DNA from: Rodentolepis nana
Taxonomy: Eukaryota > Platyhelminthes > Cestoda > Cyclophyllidea > Hymenolepididae
Length of the DNA: 15,649 bases
Assembly (NCBI GenBank): GCA_900617975.1
Contig: UZAE01013949.1
Span: 2,163-17,811 of the forward strand
Direction of reading: 5' to 3'
A program made the translations under genes and the position numbers. Numbering within the stretch: position 1 is the first letter of the stretch; every line of letters begins with the position of its first letter. This document shows, piece by piece, positions 10,301 through 15,649 of the stretch. The notes beneath the pieces were generated by a model. The model worked only from the letters and a program-made list of their open reading frames with translations, did no database searches and was not told the origin of the DNA.

Positions 10301-10804
10301 ATCTTCCCTATTTACCAGAATGGGTTGAGTCATCTTGATAAACGATCCAAGTGGCGAAGCAGCAGTCTCAACTTTTCCCACAACAGAAGGCATTCCAAGG
10401 GCAAGAAAGACGAGTGAATCATAAAAAGAGGAATGAGGAGCTAGTACGAGGATGGGTGCCTCAGAGCAACATGCACGACGACCAATCTGGTTAATCCAAA
10501 TGAAACCCCCAGAGAAGAAGAGTGCGCGACCAAAAAATATGAAAATGGGTAGCAGAAGGCGCTGTCGCAAATGACAGAACGGTTTAGAATAGTCAACCCC
10601 CCGAGTTGCAAATTCACCAACGAGAAGGGTGAGAAAAAGAAATATAAGCATGAAAAAAAGACGAAAAGGAAATACTAGAATAGCGAAAAGATAGAGTTGA
10701 AAACGGCGAATAAGTGATATTTTAATTGAATGAACAAAGGGATTTCTGGAAATTGTGGAATGGGAAGAAACATGATCGAAGAAAATACCGTCTAGCTCCT
10801 CCAT
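1267..10804 (-). CDS. LPCAT: LPCAT1/2-type lysophosphatidylcholine acyltransferase, 12 exons
   Basis: Transfers an acyl group from acyl-CoA to lysophosphatidylcholine (Lands cycle; LPCAT2-type enzymes also acetylate lyso-PAF) at the ER or lipid-droplet membrane. Exons in transcript order: 10171-10804, 10047-10105, 8474-8508, 8342-8396, 7631-7713, exon 6 (7162-7241 or 6120-6169), 5148-5247, 3991-4225, 2672-2744, 2400-2425, 1431-1635, 1267-1397. All junction phases agree, giving 571 aa (561 with the alternative exon 6), against 534 and 544 aa for human LPCAT1 and LPCAT2. The N-terminus has NPFVH and a membrane hairpin (about residues 35-62 and 83-104). Catalytic H124-x4-D129 (HSSFYD) and FPEGTCTNR (E197-R203) follow, then CPVQPVILR, ITWTWDGPG, FLPVYIPS and FDDC. 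The C-terminal half aligns with the LPCAT EF-hand region, but its loops lack the acidic pattern. No KKxx-type ER signal is seen at the C-terminus. The family call is firm; exon 6 and the last exon are less certain. Confidence 0.9.
1398..1430 (-). other. LPCAT intron 11, 33 nt, frame-neutral
   Basis: Starts GTAAGT and ends CCTCCTAG. Its length is a multiple of three and it contains no in-frame stop, so retention would insert 11 residues without disrupting the protein. Introns this short are typical of flatworm genes. Confidence 0.6.
1431..1635 (-). CDS. LPCAT: LPCAT exon 11 (205 nt)
   Basis: The acceptor is ATGGATAG and the donor is CCTA|GTAAGT. It encodes 68 residues from AFEEVPIGEGSAANLGD to KKGIGYSETITP. 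The start aligns with family AFKLFDVDEDGYITEEEF and the end with GDSISYEEF, but the loop acidic residues are largely absent. The segment HLSTEDATSLL parallels VPDLDVSGLF. Confidence 0.78.
1636..2399 (-). other. LPCAT intron 10, no extra feature
   Basis: A 764-nt intron. It contains a C-rich tract at 2125-2141 and an 82-codon minus frame (1885-2133) without usable splice boundaries or family similarity. Confidence 0.6.
2400..2425 (-). CDS. LPCAT: LPCAT exon 10, 26-nt micro-exon
   Basis: The acceptor is CTTCTTTAATAG and the donor is GTTG|GTATGT. It completes a glycine and reads RSMLFVVL, leading into AFEEV of exon 11. This corresponds to EEIIQVAFKLF of LPCAT2, the helix entering the second EF-hand. 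Both splice sites match consensus and the phases fit on both sides. Confidence 0.75.
2672..2744 (-). CDS. LPCAT: LPCAT exon 9 (73 nt)
   Basis: The acceptor is GGATATCAG and the donor is CCAG|GTACGC. It reads DLGDSAEFPHVLFLTLCCYA then TGIP. SAEFPHVL corresponds to family SIDFREYV, the end of the first EF-hand loop and its exiting helix. The phase joins exons 8 and 10 exactly. Confidence 0.78.
3057..3069. repeat. Target-site duplication, left, SINE copy 1
   Basis: TATAATAGGCACA, repeated exactly at 3396-3408 after the element's A/T tail. Confidence 0.8.
3070..3395 (+). mobile_element. SINE-like retroelement, copy 1
   Basis: About 326 bp. The 5' end is GGGGTGTGCGATAGACTTAC and the 3' end is a simple A/T tail (ATTTGAAATAAATAAA). 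It is flanked by a perfect 13-bp target-site duplication, TATAATAGGCACA (3057-3069 and 3396-3408). A second copy at 15271-15598 starts at the same base and resembles it throughout, by eye about 80-85 % identical. A fixed 5' end, short length, variable tail and TSD together indicate a non-autonomous retroelement moved by a LINE. I cannot find clear pol III A and B boxes, so a tRNA origin is not shown. Coding-like frames in it appear incidental. Confidence 0.8.
3396..3408. repeat. Target-site duplication, right, SINE copy 1
   Basis: Exact partner of 3057-3069. It marks the 3' boundary of the insertion. Confidence 0.8.
3991..4225 (-). CDS. LPCAT: LPCAT exon 8 (235 nt)
   Basis: The acceptor is GTCTTTCCAG and the donor is CCCAAG|GTATAA. 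The 78 codons read from FREQRSEGHFSSS to LKKVVDTLPK. A serine-rich stretch is followed by a helical segment (KPSKLAQIF and onward) where family members have the lead-in to the first EF-hand. A tandem acceptor six bases downstream (TTTCAG) would remove two residues without a frame change. Sequence conservation is low here; placement rests on phase, order and the flanking exons. Confidence 0.75.
4226..5147 (-). other. LPCAT intron 7, no gene
   Basis: A 922-nt intron. It contains the poly-G tract and a plus-strand pyrimidine tract at about 4536-4570 (TATCTCTATCCCTCCCTCCC), a low-complexity stretch. Nothing else is recognised. Confidence 0.6.
4248..4261. repeat. Poly-G tract (14 G)
   Basis: An uninterrupted G run in intron 7 of LPCAT, 22 bases from the exon 8 acceptor. 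On the transcribed (minus) strand it is a C run and forms part of the pyrimidine-rich region before the 3' splice site. Confidence 0.9.
5148..5247 (-). CDS. LPCAT: LPCAT exon 7 (100 nt)
   Basis: The acceptor is CAACCACAG and the donor is TACCT|GTAAGT. It reads LSFDDCHRIRKAIQFNIPMA then FHINEYGRLTKY. This aligns without gaps to the LPCAT2 segment TYEDCRLMISAGQLTLPM and onward (EDC/DDC, Q, PM and E shared). The exon links the acyltransferase domain to the EF-hand region. A second acceptor seven bases downstream (CTTAG) would change the phase. Confidence 0.88.
6120..6169 (-). CDS. LPCAT: LPCAT exon 6, candidate B (50 nt)
   Basis: The acceptor is AACATTTCAG and there is a perfect donor, CGAG|GTAAGT. 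With exon 5 it reads N-LAVKLTLIIDNFLVSR-E and then LSFDDC. Entry and exit phases are the same as for candidate A. The splice sites are better than those of A but the resemblance to the family (expected ALG-x-PVTD) is poorer. It may be a mutually exclusive exon, a mis-call, or the true exon. Confidence 0.35.
6375..6394. repeat. Poly-G tract (20 G)
   Basis: Twenty consecutive G on the plus strand, within a purine-rich stretch (6364-6424), inside the LPCAT gene. The exact length is prone to sequencing error. A shorter G run of ten occurs at 7092-7101. Confidence 0.9.
7162..7241 (-). CDS. LPCAT: LPCAT exon 6, candidate A (80 nt)
   Basis: A good pyrimidine-rich acceptor (CAATTTCCACTAG) opens a frame with entry and exit phases that fit exons 5 and 7. 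It reads K-IFIPGSHNGRDWHSVIDLFE then VLGQNL, and continues with ELSFDDC. The stretch VLG...SFDDC resembles family ALG...TYEDC, with about 20 extra residues before it. The donor (CTCG|GTTAAT) is weak. It cannot be spliced together with candidate B because the phases clash. Confidence 0.45.
7631..7713 (-). CDS. LPCAT: LPCAT exon 5 (83 nt)
   Basis: The acceptor is TCTGTTAG and the donor is GGCAAA|GTGAGT. It reads FLPVYIPSEAEKDDPQLY followed by AKNVRAVMA, with AA of a lysine or asparagine codon left over. This is the end of the acyltransferase domain in LPCAT1/2 (FLPVYSPSEEEKRNPALY in human LPCAT1). Confidence 0.92.
7753..8244 (+). other. Unexplained 163-codon ORF, antisense in LPCAT intron 4
   Basis: An ATG-initiated open frame on the plus strand inside the 628-nt LPCAT intron 4 (7714-8341). 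I do not recognise the product. It begins MGVRDIKVNIQINKIIQM, has a hydrophobic N-terminal segment (about residues 17-36, MSLLIFVPSTLLVVNLL), and is rich in His and Cys downstream (QWGHCGKM, DHCKNNNCKQ, KSHCCIQTR). The middle (about 7880-8030) is more GC-rich than its surroundings, which could mark a transposon remnant. It has no visible splice partners. It may be chance, a nested gene or a repeat fragment. Confidence 0.3.
8280..8291. repeat. Short (CA)n microsatellite
   Basis: A run of CA dinucleotides (ACACACACACAC) in LPCAT intron 4. Confidence 0.8.
8342..8396 (-). CDS. LPCAT: LPCAT exon 4 (55 nt)
   Basis: The acceptor is GTTATAG and the donor is GAA|GTGAAT. It reads LELLFLTALQPYTTLEIE, aligning with the LPCAT1 segment LEILWLTLCQFHNQVEIE over its whole length. 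Intron 3 before it is only 77 nt. Confidence 0.9.
8474..8508 (-). CDS. LPCAT: LPCAT exon 3 (35 nt)
   Basis: The acceptor is ATCCTCTAG and the donor is GGAGT|GTACGT. It reads DSITWTWDGPG plus two bases of a valine codon, matching DTITWTWQGPG in human LPCAT1. An upstream GT two bases earlier would break the frame with exon 4, so the GTACGT donor is chosen. Confidence 0.9.
8509..10046 (-). other. LPCAT intron 2, no gene
   Basis: A 1,538-nt AT-rich intron with a C-rich tract at 8889-8906. Minus frames at 9531-9858 overlap each other in different frames and carry no motif. The exon 2 to exon 3 join is gapless relative to the family, so no exon is missing here. Confidence 0.65.
10047..10105 (-). 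CDS. LPCAT: LPCAT exon 2 (59 nt)
   Basis: The acceptor is TTCTGTAG and the donor is GGCATA|GTGAGT. It completes the split glycine and reads AFTVGCPVQPVILRWGYGI, matching the family segment GAFIPGVPVQPVLLRYPNKL without gaps. Intron 1 is 65 nt. The exon ends in phase 0. Confidence 0.92.
10171..10804 (-). CDS. LPCAT: LPCAT exon 1: membrane hairpin and catalytic motifs
   Basis: Encodes residues 1-211 plus the first base of G212. The first in-frame ATG is at 10804. An upstream in-frame GTG (10810) lies directly after a TTTTAG acceptor and is not a likely eukaryotic start. The exon carries the NPFVH-type leader, two hydrophobic stretches, motif I HSSFYD (residues 124-129), the motif II region QPILVNREDPSSR, and motif III FPEGTCTNR, which binds the acyl acceptor and defines the LPCAT1/2 subgroup. 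The donor is CAAG|GTAAAC, cutting the glycine codon of the YKQG stretch where family members continue with AF. Confidence 0.95.
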
Positions 10805-10810
10805 TTTCAC

Positions 10811-10812
10811 CT
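10811..10812 (-). promoter_or_regulatory. Splice or trans-splice acceptor 6 nt before the LPCAT ATG
   Basis: On the minus strand ACAGAATTTTAG|GTGAAAATGG places an AG acceptor six bases upstream of the start codon. It could end a 5'-UTR intron or receive a spliced leader. The acceptor sequence is seen; its use is inferred. Confidence 0.4.
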
Positions 10813-11372
10813 AAAATTCTGTGACGAATTGTTGGTGGTGTCATTATGAGAAATAAAACAATCAAAAAGAAAAATTGAATGCCTAAGGATAGTTGAAAGT
10901 ATGTGCACGATATGAATTTCTAAAGAACCAAAAACGCTAATAGTAGATAGGATTCATCTACTTATTATTATATCAAATAAAGCTCAAAGTTTTCAAAACG
11001 GCCTTTAAAACATCAAAAAGATTTCCTAAATAAAATTAATGCAAATAATTACTCAACCAGACAAGACCTGTAGCTAAAATCATATAATCCGAATTTTGAT
11101 CAAAATCCCCCTATAAGCAAAAAACGCTGCTATGAAAATGTAACCAATGCGGTATTTAGAAAGATATTTTACACAGTATCCAGCTAATAGTATTATCAAA
11201 AGATATGCTTCATAATATATTCCACTGTATTGTTTTAAGAGAAAATAGATAAATATACTTTTCTAAGATATTAAAATTAATTATGCTTAAATAACCAGTA
11301 GTTATTTAACGTCGATCAATAATTCTTTATATGTTTTTTAATGATTCAATGTGGTATTGCGTTTTCTGATTA
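10813..11372. other. Intergenic, upstream of LPCAT
   Basis: AT-rich and without long frames. It presumably contains the 5'-UTR and promoter of LPCAT, but no element can be assigned by eye. Confidence 0.5.
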
Positions 11373-11549
11373 TCATCTTTGGTAGATGGCAGTGTGCATT
11401 AGTTTTTCAGTCAGACACTTGAGTTTTGCTGCCTCCTTTGCCAGACCGACTTGACCCATGCAGTTGGCCATTCCATTCATTGGACTTCCCTCACCAAGTA
11501 TATAGGGAGCTGCTTTACCAATGGACCTTGTTACGTGATTGGATCTTTC
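11373..11549 (-). other. Unidentified coding-like ORF or last exon
   Basis: A 58-codon open frame on the minus strand, from just after a possible acceptor (AATACATAG, ending 11550) to a TGA stop. It reads ERSNHVTRSIGKAAPYILGE, GSPMNGMANCMGQVGLAKEA, AKLKCLTEKLMHTAIYQR in three successive parts. The composition (Gly, Ala, Lys, Met; balanced codons) differs from the AT-rich noise around it, so it looks like real or formerly real coding sequence. I do not recognise the family. No convincing upstream exon in phase was found in 11550-13131, so it may be a fragment of a repeat or a pseudogene. Confidence 0.35.
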
Positions 11550-13131
11550 CTATGTATTGCTATTCAGTTTAAATAGCAACATTTTCAACTAGTTTGAGTT
11601 TGTCCGAGTTCATTAACAAAGCGTATTTTCATGGGTGAATAGAATTCGTTTCCTATCTGGAATATACAAATTGAATACTAAAATTTTCTTTTAGCAACTA
11701 TTCGACCATTATGTTCAATCCTTATATAAAATCGGTGGATTTAACAGATAAATCAAGCATCAGTGACAGTTTGAAACATGGTGATGGAAATGTGATCTAA
11801 ATTATCATTGATTTTTACTGTAAAGTACCACAAAATTGTGTTAAAAATGATCTCAGCTGACCAATTTACAATGGGTTTTCTTCATGAATAATGCGATTAT
11901 TTCACTTAAAAATAATATTCAACAGACCTGGTTAAGTTGTAATATAAATAATAACTACTTGAGGTAGAAAACAATGGGAAGAAAAATTTGCAAGGCTCGA
12001 TTAAATATGAACAATTGTAATCCATTTATAAAGCAAATATTATGTTCGCCCTCAGTTGCTACTTAAAAGTACAAATTATTACTTATTTCAAAGACACCAG
12101 ATCTAGAGCAATGCAACACGACTAGAGAAAAGTCATTGCCAATAGAACTACGAATTCCATTTCCTATAAATATTACGGTAACCAGCGCATAATAGGAATC
12201 AAGTTTAGCGGCTCGATTAAACTATTACAGTAATCTCATTGTAGAAATAGTAATGATCGGAATGGTAAGCGTCCCCATAGATAGAATTCAAAATGGATAA
12301 AGAAGGAAGTACAAAATACATTAATTTAATGCATTGTGTTCATCATTTTTCACAAAGCTAACAAAAATAAAAGCGTTTATCTGAAAATTTAGATTTTAAA
12401 TCCATGAACAAAACAGTACTACACATCCCTCGAAGGAAATCTTATTTGATATTTATACTCTGTGCTAATATCTATCATTTAAGGGAAAATTATTTTTACA
12501 TCTGTATGCAAAAATTTTTGAGCCCATTCTATTTATATATTCTTATTAAATGCATTACTCCAGAATGATTATCAAGTCCTTTTCGTCTTTCAACCTGACA
12601 GATATCTAATATAAAACGATAATAAGCGATTAAATTGAACAATATTTCATCTGTTCACTTCAGAAACTCAATAGCTCAATATTCTATCAATTTTAGCAAC
12701 GTTTGCTGATGAAAAAGGTCCCAATAAAAATAATGGCATGATTGCAATATAATAAATATACGTACGAAAATATTGCTTTCATTAATTCTACATGTACAAT
12801 AAAAGTTCCTTGAAAAATTGCATTACCTTACTCGCAAAGAAATAGGAGTAAGATATATTCAGTAATAAATGCCAAGAAATACCTGTTGCTTCTTACTCAA
12901 CTCTATTGAAAGAATTCACTAATATCGCACGATAAAACGAAAAGTATCATTAAAGATATTTTTAATACAAACGGCCAATGCGAATGAAAATTTATGATTT
13001 TAAACCCATTCAGGAAATTAGAGATACCGGAGTAGCCTAAAACATATTTTTTGGTATTTGTTTTCACGCTGGTAGAAGGTCAGATAAATCCCCTGTAATT
13101 TAGGAGGCTGATTTAAAGCATTGTATTAGCT
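11550..13131. other. Intergenic, upstream of SOD2
   Basis: Strongly AT-rich DNA between the divergent genes with no long frame, no recognised RNA gene and no repeat boundary. It should include the SOD2 promoter. Possible 3' splice sites just before the SOD2 ATG are noted separately. Confidence 0.55.
13128..13129 (+). promoter_or_regulatory. Possible trans-splice acceptor before the SOD2 ATG
   Basis: TTGTATTAG|CTATG places an AG two bases before the start codon. Another acceptor-like site (CCCTGTAATTTAG) ends at 13103. Either could join a 5'-UTR exon or a spliced leader. Inferred only. Confidence 0.35.
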
Positions 13132-13386
13132 ATGCTTTCTGTTGCATCAGGTTTTCGTCGTATTGCTCCAGTCTTTAAGAGTGCTGGCATTCTAGCTGCA
13201 TCAAAACACACGCTTCCAGATCTTCCTTATGATTTCGGAGCGCTGGAGCCTGTTATCTCTGCTGACATAATGAAATGCCACTATCAAAAGCATCATGCTG
13301 GTTATGTTAATAATCTAAATATCGCCGAGGAACAGTTAGCTGAAGCTATGCATAAGAATGATGTTACAAAAATAATTGCTCTTCAG
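13132..13386 (+). CDS. SOD2: SOD2 exon 1: presequence and N-terminal helical domain
   Basis: 85 codons from the ATG to ...KIIALQ, donor CAG|GTACTC. It includes the leader, ligand H50 and the [11 protein letters not shown] motif. The start is the first ATG in the frame and gives a leader of the usual length. Confidence 0.95.
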
Positions 13387-13911
13387 GTACTCTACTTGAT
13401 CATTTACTTTATGCTTATTTGTTGATTTAATGGATTCTGACATTATTTTACCCTTATAGCCTGCTCTTCGTTTCAACGGTGGTGGTCATATTAATCACAG
13501 CATCTTCTGGAACAATTTGTCACCCAACGGAGGTGGTGAACCAGAAGGGCCTTTAGCAGAAGCAATCAAACGTGACTTCGGGTCTTTTGAGGCTTTCAAG
13601 GGGAAGATGACAAATGCTGCAGTTTCTGTTCAGGGCTCTGGCTGGGGTTGGTTAGGACTTGAACCAGGTTCTGGTAAACTGCACATTGCCAGTTGTCCAA
13701 ACCAAGATCCTTTGGAAGGCACAACTGGTAAAACATACATTGTCTTACATATAATTTTTCTCGTTTAGGCCTCAAGCCATTGCTCGGTATTGATGTTTGG
13801 GAGCATGCTTACTACCTGCAGTACAAAAATCAGCGCCCTGACTATGTGAAGGCCATTTGGTCTATTATTAACTGGAAGGATGTTTCGCAACGTTTCTCTA
13901 AAGCACAGTAA
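13132..13911 (+). CDS. SOD2: Mitochondrial manganese superoxide dismutase, 3 exons
   Basis: Converts superoxide to hydrogen peroxide and oxygen in the mitochondrial matrix. Exons 13132-13386, 13460-13727 and 13769-13911 give 221 aa (human precursor 222). Introns of 73 and 41 nt have GT/AG ends, phases 0 and 1. Residues 1-24 form a basic, hydroxylated, acid-free presequence (R9, R10, K16), and the mature enzyme starts [16 protein letters not shown]. All four Mn ligands are present: H50, H98 ([11 protein letters not shown]), D183 and H187 ([13 protein letters not shown]). Gateway Y58, H54 and the Mn-type glutamine Q167 (CPNQDP) are also present, which separates it from iron SOD. From KH onward the numbering tracks human MnSOD with an offset of 24 and no internal gaps. 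It diverges from LPCAT across 2.3 kb. Confidence 0.97.
13460..13727 (+). CDS. SOD2: SOD2 exon 2: second metal ligand and C-terminal domain
   Basis: The acceptor is CCCTTATAG. It begins [17 protein letters not shown] (ligand H98), contains [12 protein letters not shown] and CPNQDP (Q167), and ends with one base of the glycine in TTG. The donor is CTG|GTAAAA. Confidence 0.95.
13728..13768 (+). other. SOD2 intron 2, 41 nt
   Basis: GTAAAACATACATT through TTTTTCTCGTTTAG. Removing it restores TTGLKPLLG, as in all MnSODs, so the boundary is secure despite the very small size. Confidence 0.93.
13769..13911 (+). CDS. SOD2: SOD2 exon 3: DVWEHAYY motif to stop
   Basis: The acceptor is TCTCGTTTAG. It reads [20 protein letters not shown], then [15 protein letters not shown] and onward to SKAQ and TAA. 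It carries ligands D183 and H187. Confidence 0.95.
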
Positions 13912-14379
13912 AGAGTTGTTTATTCTTCGTTCTTCAATCAAGAATTTGTGGCATTGTAGCAACTTTTCTTATTAATATACCTTCTATTTTCAAATGAGTT
14001 ATTTTCCCTAAGAAACTTGGGTGCTAATTTTATGCTTAAACTCCTAAAAATCGATTGGATGTTATTAATTGACCTCTTTATTCGAGAGGAATTATAATAG
14101 TCTAACATCGGATTCGCTAAACTTAATTAGTGTAGGTTAAGTGTTTTAGTCGTGTGTCTTGCTTGTATTTATGATAATTGGTAATTGAAGTGATTTAAAT
14201 TGGTAATAACGGGATAGCTTGACCAATTTTTTTTTCCTAGATCATTTGTATTTCTTGTTTAGTAACTCTTTCTTTGTTAAAATTCCATAAATGACTTCTT
14301 TTACTTTCTTTTTGGAGGACTTTCACTATATTTCTTCTTTCGCCTATGAAATTATCAAATGGTACTTAGCAGTCTTTGG
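13912..14379. other. SOD2 3' flank
   Basis: AT-rich sequence holding the SOD2 3'-UTR. No canonical AATAAA occurs close to the stop codon. The first clear one on the plus strand is at 14458-14463, and weaker A/T variants such as AATATA (near 13974) are possible. Confidence 0.45.
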
Positions 14380-14800
14380 CTAAGTAACCATGAATTGAGG
14401 AAGGTGTGCTTTAAAGCGAGATTTAATTAGTGAACCTTCATTATTATCAACTGTGGTAATAAAAGCGAAATAATTCGTTAAAGGTTTGTCCAATAGGCGT
14501 GTACTATAGGCACTATGTGGAGAAAGAGCAGTCAACGAAAGCGGTTTGTTTAAAATAATATTGAAAAGAAATGACCTGGTGCTGAGAGGAATTTTGCTTT
14601 TCCTCAAATTATATGGCTCACCTCCATTGTCTAATTACTCTTTTATCTTCTATGGTTGGGTCCTTACACGTGATGTAAGCTGCAAGTTGTTTTTCCTTTT
14701 GCACCAATGTTGAAAGTGCGTGAAATGTCAGTTTCTGTCTTTGAAATAATTGTAAACTCCTCATTGTCACTAATATCCGCGAGGCCTTGAGTGCTCTAAT
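14380..14800 (-). other. Possible 3' end of an unidentified minus-strand gene (2 exons)
   Basis: Two open frames join in phase across a 40-nt intron (14582-14621, GTGAGC...CCTCTCAG). The first part (14622-14800), after a CCCCAG acceptor, reads IRALKASRILVTMRSLQLFQ, RQKLTFHALSTLVQKEKQLA, AYITCKDPTIEDKRVIRQW. The second (14380-14581) continues to a stop at 14380. Without splicing the first frame hits a TGA at once. The first part is charged and helical-looking and more protein-like than the second. It would be convergent with SOD2. I do not recognise a family, and no further upstream exon was located in the window. Confidence 0.33.
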
Positions 14801-15259
14801 CTGGGGATTTAGCAATTCGGGGCAGTCAATAATATCATATGATTAGTTACTTGGATGTTGTGTAAAATATAGAAAGCCCCATCGAACCTCGAATTCCAGT
14901 TTGTTCTGTACGACTTAAAGGATTCACTGTCAATGAATGGATCAAGTTAAATGTTGACTGTTTGTTCATAATTTTCAAAAAAGAACTAATCATTATTTTT
15001 AATATCAGTCACATCGAGGGCAATCTGCTTCTCTACGCATTTTCAAGGTTGAAGGACGCAAAGTAAAGTACAGGTCACGTAGGAACGTGAATTCAAGATT
15101 GTGACGCACGATTATTTTTTTATCCAAGATGAGTTAAAGGATGCACTATGTATTGCCTCAAGTACTTTTATTTGATCAGTTGAGACTAAGTAGCTAAGTT
15201 CAACATCTCATTCGATTATTTATAAATTTGCATCACATGTTAGGCCAGCGGTTGCTTAG
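14801..15259. other. Intergenic, short open stretches only
   Basis: Contains a plus-strand stop-free stretch at about 14862-15064 and a short basic frame at 15008-15109, neither with a convincing gene structure. Confidence 0.45.
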
Positions 15260-15270
15260 ATATGAAGAAC
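15260..15270. repeat. Target-site duplication, left, SINE copy 2
   Basis: ATATGAAGAAC, repeated at 15599-15609 after the (AT)n tail of the element. Confidence 0.75.
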
Positions 15271-15598
15271 GGGGTGTGCGATAGACTTACCTCCACGTGG
15301 TGCACGCTGGACAACGTATACTCATACGGCAAAAAAACTCTATTAACTGGCAGTTGACTTCTGACTTCAAACTACCATCACTCTGTTGTATGTCATATTC
15401 GACTACTTCCATAGTAATCACCTCACATTTTTTCTACCTTTGTGTCTGTCTCTTTTACATCTTTGAAACACTCTTCTGTTCCCCCCCCCTCTCGACTTTT
15501 TTCCACTTTGATGTTCCTTCCCTCTGTGAAGCCTAAAGTCAACTTAAGGGCTAGTGATAACCATCAAAATGCCTGCCATTTGATATATATATATATAT
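15271..15598 (+). mobile_element. SINE-like retroelement, copy 2
   Basis: About 328 bp, in the same orientation as the copy at 3070-3395. It begins GGGGTGTGCGATAGACTTAC, and its first 35 bases are identical to copy 1. The element ends CCATTTGATATATATATATA, so the tail is (AT)n rather than the AAAT-type tail of copy 1. An 11-bp duplication flanks it. The internal C-rich stretch (15481-15489) and the TCTTTGTGTCTGTCT block are also shared with copy 1. Confidence 0.8.
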
Positions 15599-15609
15599 AT
15601 ATGAAGAAC
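15599..15609. repeat. Target-site duplication, right, SINE copy 2
   Basis: Partner of 15260-15270. Because the tail is (AT)n, the leftmost bases could belong to either tail or duplication, but TGAAGAAC is unambiguous. Confidence 0.75.
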
Positions 15610-15649
15610 AATTAAGGAAGGCGGGAAGAGTAATTTCACTTCTCAGATG

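Noticed and set aside
10172..10417. 81-codon plus frame
   Set aside because: Antisense shadow of LPCAT exon 1.
13765..13962. 65-codon minus frame
   Set aside because: Antisense shadow of SOD2 exon 3.
14862..15109. Plus-strand stop-free stretches (ESPIEPRIPVCSVRLKG and the basic SHRGQSASLRIFKVEGRK)
   Set aside because: They lie in different frames without a consistent splice structure, start codon or recognised motif.
1..15649. tRNA genes, rRNA, CRISPR arrays or bacterial-type signals
   Set aside because: No cloverleaf with a credible T-arm was found, there are no repeat-spacer arrays, and the spliced genes show this is eukaryotic nuclear DNA.

Overview
This is a 15.6 kb window of AT-rich nuclear DNA from an invertebrate animal. 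Coding sequence is broken by introns with GT...AG ends, several of them very short (33, 41, 65, 73 and 77 nt). Two interspersed retroelements with target-site duplications and a DNA-transposon MITE are also present. The very short introns, AT-richness and possible trans-splice acceptors next to both start codons fit a flatworm best. An early-branching nematode or another small-intron invertebrate is not excluded.

Two genes can be identified with confidence. On the minus strand, an LPCAT1/2-type lysophosphatidylcholine acyltransferase runs from its ATG at 10804 to a stop at 1267. I assembled it from 12 exons whose splice phases all agree. It has the acyltransferase motifs HSSFYD and FPEGTCTNR in exon 1, the rest of the catalytic domain in exons 2-5, and a C-terminal half matching the LPCAT EF-hand region but with degenerate calcium loops. 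One junction (exon 6) is ambiguous, with two alternative candidate exons. On the plus strand, a complete mitochondrial Mn superoxide dismutase (SOD2; 221 aa, three exons, 13132-13911) has every metal ligand and the Mn-type glutamine. The two genes diverge from a 2.3 kb AT-rich intergenic region.

Layout from left to right: 1-818, no recognised content. 824-1051, a 228 bp piggyBac-like MITE flanked by TTAA. 1267-10804, LPCAT (minus), with a SINE-like insertion (3070-3395) in intron 8, poly-G tracts in introns 6 and 7, and an unexplained 163-codon antisense ORF in intron 4. 11373-11549, an unidentified coding-like minus ORF. 13132-13911, SOD2. 14380-14800, a possible two-exon minus-strand gene end. 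15271-15598, a second SINE-like copy in the same orientation with its own target-site duplication.

The two named genes are not functionally linked by anything in the sequence: LPCAT remodels phospholipids at the ER or lipid droplets, while SOD2 removes superoxide in the mitochondrial matrix. The most notable features are the degenerate EF-hands of the LPCAT, its micro-exon and 33-nt in-frame intron, the two alternative exon 6 candidates, and the intact boundaries of the three mobile elements.
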